Assembly: GCF_014192415.1 (NCBI RefSeq)
Contig: NZ_JACHXY010000001.1
Location: forward strand, 1,054,001 to 1,118,000
Reading direction: 5' to 3'
DNA: 64,000 bases
From: Microbacterium proteolyticum
GTDB taxonomy: Bacteria > Actinomycetota > Actinomycetes > Actinomycetales > Microbacteriaceae
Under the pieces are notes generated by a model. It made no database searches. It was not told where the DNA came from and saw only the letters and a list, made by a program, of their open reading frames with translations. Made by a program: the position numbers and the translations under genes. Of this stretch, positions 16,580 through 24,347 are shown piece by piece. Numbering within the stretch: the first letter of the stretch is position 1; every line of letters begins with the position of its first letter.

Positions 16580-17874
16580 GCGTTCTCGTCGTGCGCGGCG
16601 CCGTCGCCGTCGTCGAAGACACCGGCCGCGTGCGCACGGGCGACGTCGCGTGCGTCGACGGGACGATCGTCGACGGCGCGGATCTCACGGATGCCACCGT
16701 GGTGGACGCCACGGGGTGCGTCGTCACCCCCGGGCTCGTCAACGCGCACCACCACCTGCTGCAGACGGCGTTCCGCACCCTTCCGGGAACCCGCGGCATC
16801 CCGATGCGGGAGTGGCTGCCCGCCATGGCCGCGGCCTACACCTCGGCCGGCGTCGACCCGGAGCTCACCGGTCTCGCCGCCCGCGCCGGGCTCGCGGAGT
16901 CGCTGCTGAGCGGGGTGACGACCGTCGCCGACCACCACCTCACCTGGCCGAGTGGATCGGACACCGTCGGCATGGCGCGCGCGGCGGCCGCGGCTGCGGC
17001 AGGTCTCGGTGCGCGCCTGGTGTTCGTCCGCGGCGCCGCACGCGACGATCCGCAAGAGGCGGCCGCCTCGGCCGATGCCATCGTGCGCGCCCTGCTCCCC
17101 GACGTCCAGGGCGGCGTCTCCGCCGACGGGATGCTGCAGGTCGCGGTCGGGCCCGCGGGGGTGCACAGCGATCCGCGCGAGACGTTCGAGCTGTTGGGCG
17201 AGGTGGCCGCGACGTACGGCCTGCGTCGACGCACGCAGGCGAACGAGGTCGTCGACGTCGACATCGCCCTCGAGCGCTACGGCTCCCGCCCCATCGACCT
17301 GCTCGACGAGTGGGGCTGGCTCGCCCCCGACGTCACCCTCGCCCACCTGTGCGCCGTCACCGACGACGAGATCGCCCGCCTCGCGGCATCCGGAGTCACC
17401 GCCACCCACGCCCCCGGCTGCGACGTGCCGATGGGGTGGGGTGTCGCGCCCGTCCGGCGTCTGCTCGACGCCGGACTCGCTGTGGGCCTCGGCACGAGCG
17501 GGGGCGGCAGCAACGACGCGGGGCACCTGCTGGCCGACGCGCGCCTGGCGATGCAGGTCTCCGCGCTCGTCGGGCCGCAGCTGCCGGCATCCGAAGTGCT
17601 CGGCATGGCCGCCGCCGGGTCCGCCGACGGGCTCGGCCGACCCGAGCTCGGACGCCTGACCCCCGGCTCCACCGCCGACCTGTGCCTGTGGGACGTCTCG
17701 GGCGTTGCCGACGCCGGGGTCGACGATCCTGTCGCCGGGCTGCTGTGGGCCTCGCCCGGGCGCCGACCCCGCACGGTCATCGTCGACGGACGTGTCGTCG
17801 TCGACGACGGCCGACTGACCACCGCCGACGAAGACGAGATCGTCTCCGAGCTGTTCGAGAGAGTGCGACGATGA
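16576..17874 (+). CDS. Amidohydrolase related to 8-oxoguanine deaminase/AtzA family, atypical metal site
   Basis: A 432-residue amidohydrolase-superfamily protein with the overall layout of 8-oxoguanine and chlorotriazine deaminases. His58 and His60 (NAHHHLLQ) and His257 (LAHL) are present. However, the segment that normally reads HxHxxE is RRTQANE (218-224), replacing the metal-binding His by Gln221, and the catalytic Asp position in the GTDG-type loop is Ser308 (LGTSGGGSND). Family knowledge says these residues bind the metal and activate water, so activity on classical substrates is doubtful. The gene is intact, with GTGA/ATGA overlaps to xdhC and the cupin regulator, arguing for a retained function. 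Either altered chemistry or a non-catalytic role is possible. Confidence 0.8.
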   Translation: MSVLVVRGAVAVVEDTGRVRTGDVACVDGTIVDGADLTDATVVDATGCVVTPGLVNAHHHLLQTAFRTLPGTRGIPMREWLPAMAAAYTSAGVDPELTGLAARAGLAESLLSGVTTVADHHLTWPSGSDTVGMARAAAAAAAGLGARLVFVRGAARDDPQEAAASADAIVRALLPDVQGGVSADGMLQVAVGPAGVHSDPRETFELLGEVAATYGLRRRTQANEVVDVDIALERYGSRPIDLLDEWGWLAPDVTLAHLCAVTDDEIARLAASGVTATHAPGCDVPMGWGVAPVRRLLDAGLAVGLGTSGGGSNDAGHLLADARLAMQVSALVGPQLPASEVLGMAAAGSADGLGRPELGRLTPGSTADLCLWDVSGVADAGVDDPVAGLLWASPGRRPRTVIVDGRVVVDDGRLTTADEDEIVSELFERVRR

Positions 17875-18503
17875 CCACCATGGCCCCCGCGATCGATGTC
17901 GACGACGCCCCCACCGGCGACGAGCTGCTCGGCGCCCACCTGCGGGGCCTCCGCAAGGCACGCGGCCTGACCCTCACCCAGCTCGCCGAGGCGGCCACGC
18001 TGTCGCACCCGTTCCTCAGCCAGCTCGAGCGCGGCCTCGCACGCCCCAGCATGGCGAGCCTCGAGCGTCTGGCCCGGGCGCTGGGTACGAGCCGCGTCGA
18101 GCTCATCGCGGCATCCGAATCCCCGCGTACCGACCAGGACGCGAAGCCGTCGTTCGTCGCCGCCGACGAGGGCGTGATCGGCCCCTACGCCGAGGGCACG
18201 GCACGTCTGCTCGCCACCGGTGCGCGCCGTTTCGAGCCTCTCGAGTTCACCGGCTCGAACTCCGAGCCGGGCGATCACTACGTGCACGACGAAGACGAGT
18301 TCCTCACCGTGCTCGAGGGATCCATCGTCATCTCGTTCGGGGTCTACGGCGAGCGCCCCCTGCATGTCGGCGACTCGGTCTACTGCCGGTCGGGTACCCC
18401 GCACCGGTGGCACTCGCCCGACGGCTCGACCTACCGCCTGCTCATCGTGAAAGACCTCGTCCACAGCGGCGCCGCCGACGACAAGGCGGGGGGCGACGCG
18501 TGA
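17871..18503 (+). CDS. XRE-family regulator with C-terminal cupin domain
   Basis: A 210-residue regulator. Residues about 20-78 form a lambda-repressor-like HTH (LRGLRKARGLTLTQLAEAATLSHPFLSQ in two pieces). Residues about 125-195 form a cupin with His136, His139, Glu143 and His178 as likely metal or ligand contacts. Proteins of this design often sense a small metabolite of the pathway they control (PuuR-like). It sits in the middle of the xdhC-amidohydrolase-reductase operon, overlapping both neighbours, so it probably regulates this operon. Target site unknown. Confidence 0.88.
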   Translation: MTTMAPAIDVDDAPTGDELLGAHLRGLRKARGLTLTQLAEAATLSHPFLSQLERGLARPSMASLERLARALGTSRVELIAASESPRTDQDAKPSFVAADEGVIGPYAEGTARLLATGARRFEPLEFTGSNSEPGDHYVHDEDEFLTVLEGSIVISFGVYGERPLHVGDSVYCRSGTPHRWHSPDGSTYRLLIVKDLVHSGAADDKAGGDA

Positions 18504-19447
18504 GCGGCGGCGTCACGTTCGACGTCGTCGTGCGCGCGCGCCAGGATGCCGCGGACGACATCGTGCTGCTCGACCTCGAGCGAACGAGCGGCACCCTGCC
18601 GCACTGGTCGCCCGGCGCGCACATCGACGTCGTGCTGCCCGGCGGTCTCGAGCGGCAGTACTCGCTGTGCGGATCGGTCGCCGAGCGCGGCATCTGGCGG
18701 ATCGGCGTGCTGCGCGAACGCGAGGGATCGGTCTGGCTGCACGAGAACGCACTCGCGGGCGCCTCGCTCCGCGTGCGCGGGCCCGCCAATCACTTCCTCT
18801 TCGCGCCGACGGCCGGCCGGTCGTATGTCTTCGTCGCGGGCGGCATCGGAATCACGCCGATCCTGCCGATGGTCGAGGCTGCCGAGGGCGCGGGGGCAGC
18901 GTGGACGCTGCTGTACGCCGGGCGCTCGCGCGCGACGATGGCGTTCGTCGACGACCTCGTCGAACGGTACGGCGAGCGGGTCGAGATCTACGCCGCCGAC
19001 GAGGGCCGCCGCCTCGATCTCGCGGCCCGCTTCGCCACCCCGGTCGCGCGTACGGTCGTCTACTCGTGCGGGCCGGCGCGTCTGCTCGAAGCACTGGAGG
19101 ATGCCATGGCCGCCTGGCCCGGCGGCAGCCTGCACGTCGAGCGGTTCGAGGCGAAGGTGCTCGGACCTCCGGTGTGGACGGAACCGTTCGAGGTCGATCT
19201 CATGCTGTCGGGGGTGACGGTGACCGTGCCGCCCGAGCGCTCGGTGCTCGAGGTCGTCGAGGAGGCGGGGGCGATCGTACCCTCCAGCTGCCGTGTGGGC
19301 ACGTGCGGTACCTGCGAGGTCGCCGTCGTCGACGGCGAGGTCGAGCACCGCGACTCGGTGCTCTCCCCCGAGGAGCAGGCGGCGAACCGCACGATGATGG
19401 TGTGCGTCTCGCGGGCGGCGTGCGAGCGGATCACGCTGGAGCTCTGA
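18500..19447 (+). CDS. PDR/VanB-type flavin reductase with C-terminal 2Fe-2S ferredoxin domain
   Basis: A 315-residue electron-transfer protein of the phthalate dioxygenase reductase type. The flavin domain has RQYSLCGS (52-59); the pyridine-nucleotide domain has AGGIGITP (113-120) and a CGP motif; the C-terminal plant-type ferredoxin binds 2Fe-2S through Cys264, Cys269, Cys272 and Cys302. Such reductases pass NADH electrons to a Rieske oxygenase, or to a demethylase. No oxygenase component is in the window, so the partner is encoded elsewhere. It is the last gene of the xdhC operon, joined by a GTGA overlap. Confidence 0.88.
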   Translation: MSGGVTFDVVVRARQDAADDIVLLDLERTSGTLPHWSPGAHIDVVLPGGLERQYSLCGSVAERGIWRIGVLREREGSVWLHENALAGASLRVRGPANHFLFAPTAGRSYVFVAGGIGITPILPMVEAAEGAGAAWTLLYAGRSRATMAFVDDLVERYGERVEIYAADEGRRLDLAARFATPVARTVVYSCGPARLLEALEDAMAAWPGGSLHVERFEAKVLGPPVWTEPFEVDLMLSGVTVTVPPERSVLEVVEEAGAIVPSSCRVGTCGTCEVAVVDGEVEHRDSVLSPEEQAANRTMMVCVSRAACERITLEL

Positions 19448-19469
19448 CGCCGACGCTCCCCGGCCATCA

Positions 19470-19540
19470 AGACAGGGGATCGCACCGGAACAGGGCGGTC
19501 CAGCGCCGCTGCCGACCTGTGCTCACGATCCCCTGTTCTC
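19470..19540. repeat. Intergenic inverted repeat (ACAGGGGATCG arms)
   Basis: ACAGGGGATCG (about 19472-19482) recurs inverted as CGATCCCCTGT (about 19527-19537), separated by about 44 bases. It lies 3' of the reductase operon and resembles the family A elements in design but not in sequence. Together with the operator at 19610 it is the only structure I see in the 344-base gap 19448-19791. Confidence 0.55.
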
Positions 19541-19609
19541 ACGCGGCGCGTGCGCGGTGAGCGTGGGCGATGTGCGGCTCGGGAGCGGCCGCGTCGCCCG
19601 CAGACGGCC

Positions 19610-19620
19610 TTGTCCGACAA
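19610..19620. promoter_or_regulatory. GntR-type operator upstream of the deaminase-ABC operon
   Basis: TTGTCCGACAA is an odd-length palindrome matching TNGTNNNACNA and the site at 4908-4918 (TTGTTGGACAA) in 9 of 11 positions. It lies 172 bases before the amidohydrolase start. The shared site suggests that the ureidoglycolate lyase operon and this operon form one regulon. Confidence 0.55.
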
Positions 19621-19791
19621 CTTTGTCACGAGGGTCACGCGCGAGAAATACGGCGGAAACGCGCGGTTCCTAGCATCGGATCATCGCCGGATGTTGGTCA
19701 CACCAACACTGACGCAGCCGCCCCGGGCGGCTCGCCCCGTCGCCGTGGCGCTCGTCTCGACTCCCGTCATCCCGATTCACCGGAGGCCCTC

Positions 19792-21060
19792 GTGTCCGCC
19801 GTTCCACCCGTCTCGATCGCCGCCCTGCGAGGTGTGCGCCTCGCCTCCGGCGACCTCGTCGACATCGCGCTCGACGGCGACGAGGTGCTGGCGGTCGTGC
19901 CCGCGGGCAGCCCCCTGCCCGAGACCGACGGGGCGACGCTCGACCTCACCGGGTACCTCGTCACCGCCGCGGGCGCAGAACCCCACGCGCACCTCGACAA
20001 GTCGCAGTCGTGGGATGCCATCCAGCCCCCGTTCGGCGACCTCGAGCGGGCCATCGACAGCTGGCACGCCTACGCCATGACCCTCGACGAAGACGACACG
20101 CTCGGTCGCGCCCGCTCCACGGCATTGCGGATGCTGGCATCCGGGATCACCGCGGTGCGCACGCACGTCGATCTGCTCCGCGGCGACGACGCCCTCACCG
20201 GGGTTCGCGCCCTCGTGCGCCTGCGCGCCGAGCTCGCCGGACTCATGGACATCGAGCTCGTCGCCCTCGGCGGCCCGACCGTGCCCGACGAGGTGTTCGA
20301 AGCGGCCCTCGACGCGGGTGTCGATCTCGTCGGCGGCGCCCCGCACCTCGCCGACGACCCGATCGCCGACCTCGAGCGCCTGATCGCCCTGGCCCGCCGT
20401 CGCGACGTCGGGCTCGACCTGCACACCGACGAGAGCCTCGCCGGCTTCGACACCCTCGCCGCCTACGCCGCGGCCGTCACGGGCTGGCACCGCCCCCGCA
20501 CCGCGGGCCACTGCGTGCGGCTGAGCATGATGGCCGAGACCGAGCTCGACGTCCTCGCCGACGGCATCCGCACCGCCGACATCGGCATCATCGCACTGCC
20601 GATCACGAACCTCTACCTGCAGGGGTGGGGCGTCGATCGCGCGATCCCCCGCGGTATCGCACCGATCGGCCGCCTCAAGACCGCCGGGGTCCGCGTCGCC
20701 GCCGGCGCCGACAACGTGCGCGACCCCTTCAACCCCGTCGGACGCTGCGACCACCTCGAGACCGCCTCGCTCCTCGTCAGCGCCGGACACCTCGCCCCCA
20801 CCGACGCAATGGATGCCGTGACCATCGGCGCCCGCGACGTGATGGGCCTCGCGGTCGCCGGTCCCACGGCCGGAGCCCGAGCCGATCTCGTCGCGATCAA
20901 GGCGGACTCGCTCGGCGAGGCCGTCGCCTTCGCCAGCGCCGACCGCGTCGTGATCCACCGCGGCCGACTCGTCAGCCGCACGACCGTCTCGACCGAGACC
21001 GCGGCTCCCGTCGCCCTCCCCGTCCCCACCCGCTCCGCCGCACCCGCGACGGCGCCGTAA
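19792..21060 (+). CDS. Cytosine deaminase-like amidohydrolase
   Basis: A 422-residue metal-dependent hydrolase of the CodA branch. Metal and catalytic residues are all present: His65 and His67 (EPHAHLDKS), His211 (LDLHTDES, with Glu214 as proton shuttle), His240 (TAGHC) and Asp307 (AAGADNVRDPF). The FNPVGRCDHLETASLLV stretch is typical of CodA-like enzymes. Substrates in the family include cytosine, isoguanine, creatinine and N-isopropylammelide, so the exact one is open. The GTG start is preceded by CGGAGG. It heads the operon encoding a NitT/TauT-type importer, and probably acts on the imported compound. Confidence 0.85.
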   Translation: MSAVPPVSIAALRGVRLASGDLVDIALDGDEVLAVVPAGSPLPETDGATLDLTGYLVTAAGAEPHAHLDKSQSWDAIQPPFGDLERAIDSWHAYAMTLDEDDTLGRARSTALRMLASGITAVRTHVDLLRGDDALTGVRALVRLRAELAGLMDIELVALGGPTVPDEVFEAALDAGVDLVGGAPHLADDPIADLERLIALARRRDVGLDLHTDESLAGFDTLAAYAAAVTGWHRPRTAGHCVRLSMMAETELDVLADGIRTADIGIIALPITNLYLQGWGVDRAIPRGIAPIGRLKTAGVRVAAGADNVRDPFNPVGRCDHLETASLLVSAGHLAPTDAMDAVTIGARDVMGLAVAGPTAGARADLVAIKADSLGEAVAFASADRVVIHRGRLVSRTTVSTETAAPVALPVPTRSAAPATAP

Positions 21061-21089
21061 CCCGCCCCCTACGGAAAGTGAGCGCCCCC

Positions 21090-21866
21090 GTGACCTTGGC
21101 CTCTCCTGCCCCGGTATCCGTCGCGGATCCGACCGCGCCGATCCTGGACTTCCGCAACGTCGCCCTGACGTTCCCCAATGGCACCACCGCCCTCTCCGGC
21201 GTCGACCTCACCGTCAACCGCGGCGAGTTCGTCAGCGTCGTCGGCCCCTCCGGTTGCGGAAAATCGACCCTGCTGCGCATCGCGTCGGGGCTCGAGACCG
21301 CGAGCGAGGGCGTCGCCACCGTCAACACCGACCGCATCGGATACGTCTTCCAAGACGCCACGCTGCTGCCCTGGCGCGACGTGCAGTCCAACGTCGAGCT
21401 CCTGGCCGAACTCAACTGGCAGCCCAAGCGCGTGCGCACGCCGAAGGCGCAATGGGCCATCGACCTCGTCGGCCTGAACGGGTTCGAGAAGCACCTGCCC
21501 AAGCAGATGTCGGGCGGCATGAAGATGCGCGCCTCGCTCGCGCGCTCGCTCACGCTCGACCCCGAGCTCTTCCTCTTCGACGAGCCGTTCGGCGCCCTCG
21601 ACGAGATCACCCGCGAGCGCCTGAACGACGAACTCATCAAGATCTTCGTCGCGCAGAAGTTCGGCGGGCTCTTCATCACCCACTCGGTCTCCGAGGCCAT
21701 CTACCTCTCCACCAAGGTCGTCGTGATGTCGGGGCGCCCCGGTCACCTCGTCGACACCTTCGAGATCCCCTTCGACATGCCCCGCGACCCCGAGATCCGG
21801 TACACGGCGGAGTACGCGAAGCTCGTCGGCGAGGTCTCCCACGCCCTTCGGGAAGGACACTCATGA
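21090..21866 (+). CDS. ABC transporter ATP-binding protein, NitT/TauT family
   Basis: The ATPase subunit (258 residues) of an importer. Walker A is GPSGCGKST (52-60), the signature is MSGGMKMRAS near 140, Walker B is LFLFDEP near 161-167 with FGALDE following, and the switch His is in ITHSVSEAIYLS. The Q-loop reads YVFQDATLLPW, characteristic of the SsuB/TauB/ThiZ group. I use the GTG at 21090, ten bases after GGAAAG; a GTG at 21078 would overlap that ribosome site. The stop overlaps the permease start (ATGA). Confidence 0.9.
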   Translation: MTLASPAPVSVADPTAPILDFRNVALTFPNGTTALSGVDLTVNRGEFVSVVGPSGCGKSTLLRIASGLETASEGVATVNTDRIGYVFQDATLLPWRDVQSNVELLAELNWQPKRVRTPKAQWAIDLVGLNGFEKHLPKQMSGGMKMRASLARSLTLDPELFLFDEPFGALDEITRERLNDELIKIFVAQKFGGLFITHSVSEAIYLSTKVVVMSGRPGHLVDTFEIPFDMPRDPEIRYTAEYAKLVGEVSHALREGHS

Positions 21867-22753
21867 GCACCACGTCTGCAGAGCCGGTCGTCGCCCCGTC
21901 GTCCGCGCCCACGGGATCCACTCCCCCGCCCACCACGCCGCGCGCTCGCACAGCGACCGCCCGCGGCCGGTTCGGCGCCCGCGCCTTCGCGCTCGGCCCG
22001 CCTCTCGCCGTGCTCGTCGTGCTGTTGGGCGGCTGGTACGCCATCTCCATCGCGCTCGCAGCATCGGGCAAGGGCTTCCTCATGCCCATGCCGCACGAGA
22101 TCTTCACGCTCGGGTTCTTCGACCCGCAGGTGGGCGCCGACATCTGGATCGCGCTCTTCCGCACGACCGGCGTCGCCCTCACGGGTCTGTTCGTGGCCAT
22201 GGTGCTGGGCATCGGCTGGGCGATCGCGATGTCGCTCGCCCGATGGGTCGAGCGCTCCACCTACGCCTACGCCGTGATGCTCCAGTGCATCCCGATCCTC
22301 GCGCTCGTGCCGTTGGTCGGCTTCTGGTTCGGCTACGAGTTCCTCGCCCGCGTCATCGTCTGCGTGCTCATCGCCCTCTTCCCCATGGTGTCCAACACGC
22401 TGTTCGGCCTGCAGTCGGTCGACAAGTCGCAGCGCGAGCTGTTCCGCCTGCAGAAGGCCAACAAGTGGACCGTGCTCACCAAGCTCACCCTCCCCGCAGC
22501 CCTCCCCTCGATCTTCGTCGGCATGCGCACCTCGGCCGGCCTGTCGGTCATCGGCGCGATCGTCGGCGACTACTTCTTCCGCCGCGGTGAGCCCGGCATC
22601 GGCTCGCTCATCGCCAATTACCAGTCGCGCCTGCAGAGCGCCGAGCTGTTCGCCGCCATCCTCGCGGCCTGCCTGCTCGGGGTGGCGATCTTCGCCCTCT
22701 TCGGCTGGATGTCGAAGGTGGCCGTCGGCCGCTGGTACGACAGCACCCTCTGA
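21863..22753 (+). CDS. ABC transporter permease, NitT/TauT family
   Basis: A 296-residue inner-membrane permease. About 45 Pro/Thr/Ala-rich residues precede six predicted membrane helices starting near residue 50. The EAA-like loop is in the stretch SQRELFRLQKANKWTVLTKL followed by TLPAALPSIFVGMRTSAGLS, typical of SsuC/TauC/ThiX. It is translationally coupled to the ATPase gene. A 36-base hairpin and 111 bases separate it from the binding-protein gene, which may therefore have its own expression level. Confidence 0.9.
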   Translation: MSTTSAEPVVAPSSAPTGSTPPPTTPRARTATARGRFGARAFALGPPLAVLVVLLGGWYAISIALAASGKGFLMPMPHEIFTLGFFDPQVGADIWIALFRTTGVALTGLFVAMVLGIGWAIAMSLARWVERSTYAYAVMLQCIPILALVPLVGFWFGYEFLARVIVCVLIALFPMVSNTLFGLQSVDKSQRELFRLQKANKWTVLTKLTLPAALPSIFVGMRTSAGLSVIGAIVGDYFFRRGEPGIGSLIANYQSRLQSAELFAAILAACLLGVAIFALFGWMSKVAVGRWYDSTL

Positions 22754-22772
22754 CCCGCACCACTGACGCACT

Positions 22773-22808
22773 CCGGATGCCGCGGCGACGCACCGTGGCG
22801 GCATCCGG
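22773..22808 (+). other. Intercistronic hairpin between permease and binding-protein genes
   Basis: CCGGATGCCGC (22773-22783) pairs perfectly with GCGGCATCCGG (22798-22808) around a 14-base loop. No T-run follows, so rather than a full terminator it may be a partial terminator or an RNA-stabilising structure that sets the ratio of permease to binding protein. Confidence 0.6.
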
Positions 22809-22864
22809 CGTACCCGAAACACCCGCACCCGAGAAGCCCCACCCGTCATAGAAAGCGAACCAGC

Positions 22865-24043
22865 ATGCAGCGCTCCACCCTCGTCCGCGGCACCGCCGTC
22901 ACCGGCGCCGTCGCGATCGCCCTCACCCTCACCTCCTGCGCCGGCAGCGCCGCGGAAACCGCCCCCACGGCGTCCGACATGGAGATCGGCTCGGTCGATC
23001 TGTCGGCCGACTGCCCCTCGACCATCGTCATCCAGACGGACTGGAACCCCGAAGCCGAGCACGGTCACCTCTACGAGATGATCAAGGACGACTACACGAT
23101 CGACGCCAACACCAAGGCGGTCACCGGTCCCCTCATGTCCGACGGCGAGTACACCGGCGTCAACCTCGAGCTCCGCGCCGGAGGCCCCGCCATCGGCTTC
23201 CAGACCGTCTCGGCGCAGATGTACCAGGACGACGCGATCACCCTCGGCTACATCAGCACCGACGAGGCGATCCAGCTCTCGGACACCACCCCCACCAAGG
23301 CCGTCTTCGCCCCGCTGGACATCAGCCCGACGATGGTCATGTGGGACCCGACCACCTACCCCGACGTCAAGTCGGTGGACGACGTCAAGGCCGCCCTCTC
23401 GGCCAACGGCGGGGTCTGGCGCTACTTCGACGGCTCGGCGTACATCGAGTACCTCAAGAGTGCGGGGCTGGCCGACGCCTCGATCCTCGACGGCTCGTAC
23501 GACGGCACCCCGTCGAACTTCGTCGCCGCCGGGGGCAAGGACATGCAGCAGGGCTTCGCCTCGGCCGAGCCCTACGTGTACCAGAACGAGGTCTCGGCGT
23601 GGGGCAAGCCCGTCGACTTCGCCCTCATCCACGATGCGGGATGGCAGACCTACCAGTCGTCGGTGTCGGTGAAAGCCGCCGACTTCGAGGAGCTGTCGCC
23701 GTGCCTGACGAAGCTCGTGCCCGTGCTGCAGAAGGCCGGCGTCGCGTACTACGAGGACCCGTCGGCGGCCAACGCCCTCATCCTCGACCTCGTAGACCAG
23801 TACGCCACCGGCTGGACCTACACGCAGGGCGTCGCCGACTACTCGGTGAAGACGCAGGTCGACCTCGGCCTCGTCGGCAACGGCACGAACTCCACCTACG
23901 GCGACTTCGACGACGACCGCTTCGCGGACTTCTTCGACAAGGCGAGCAAGGTCTACACCGACCTCGGCACCCCGCCCGCGGCCGGCTACACCCCGGCCGA
24001 CCTGTACACGAACGAGTTCGTCGACACCTCGATCTCGTTCTGA
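22865..24043 (+). CDS. ABC transporter substrate-binding lipoprotein (NMT1/SsuA-like)
   Basis: A 392-residue solute-binding protein for the preceding ATPase and permease. The lipobox is LTSC with Cys25 as the lipidated residue. The mature protein begins an alpha/beta domain with TIVIQTDWNPEAEHGHLYEM, the position of the ligand loop in NMT1/THI5-like proteins (compare pyrimidine- and sulfonate-binding members). It has many aromatic residues (WRYFDGSAYIEYL, YVYQNEVSAWG) suited to a flat heterocycle, which is only an inference. AGAAAGCGAAC precedes the ATG. A strong terminator follows. Confidence 0.86.
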   Translation: MQRSTLVRGTAVTGAVAIALTLTSCAGSAAETAPTASDMEIGSVDLSADCPSTIVIQTDWNPEAEHGHLYEMIKDDYTIDANTKAVTGPLMSDGEYTGVNLELRAGGPAIGFQTVSAQMYQDDAITLGYISTDEAIQLSDTTPTKAVFAPLDISPTMVMWDPTTYPDVKSVDDVKAALSANGGVWRYFDGSAYIEYLKSAGLADASILDGSYDGTPSNFVAAGGKDMQQGFASAEPYVYQNEVSAWGKPVDFALIHDAGWQTYQSSVSVKAADFEELSPCLTKLVPVLQKAGVAYYEDPSAANALILDLVDQYATGWTYTQGVADYSVKTQVDLGLVGNGTNSTYGDFDDDRFADFFDKASKVYTDLGTPPAAGYTPADLYTNEFVDTSISF

Positions 24044-24049
24044 CCGCCG

Positions 24050-24080
24050 CGGCCCGGCCCGCTTCGTGCGGGCCGGGCCG
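24050..24080 (+). terminator. Rho-independent-type terminator hairpin after the ABC operon
   Basis: CGGCCCGGCCCGC (24050-24062) and GCGGGCCGGGCCG (24068-24080) form a perfect 13-bp stem with the loop TTCGT, seven bases after the stop codon. A short TCCGG follows instead of a T-run, as is usual in high-GC actinobacteria. Confidence 0.75.
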
Positions 24081-24123
24081 TCCGGTCGGCCCCGCACCGA
24101 CCGTCCGGTGACGCAGCGGTAGC

Positions 24124-24210
24124 GGACACAACGCAGGAACTCCGCCGCCGAGCACCACCCCGCCCAGCGGGAATCAGCCCGATCGGCCGCAGAACTCCTG
24201 CGTCGTGTCC
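24124..24210. repeat. Dispersed inverted repeat family A, copy 2
   Basis: The left arm 24124-24145 (beginning GGACACAACGCAGGA) and the right arm 24189-24210 are inverted relatives with a few mismatches. The centre of about 43 bases differs from the other copies. It lies between the terminator at 24050-24080 and the FAD oxidase gene, within the 304-base gap 24044-24347. Confidence 0.82.
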
Positions 24211-24347
24211 CGCCGGTCCCCGCACATCGAAGGCGACGACCCCACCAGAGCCCGAACCCGGATTCCTCGCTCTGCGAAGGCGCCGGCTCGCCCGCCACGC
24301 CTGACTCCTCGGCATCCATCCCCACCCGTTCCACCCGGAGACACCCC

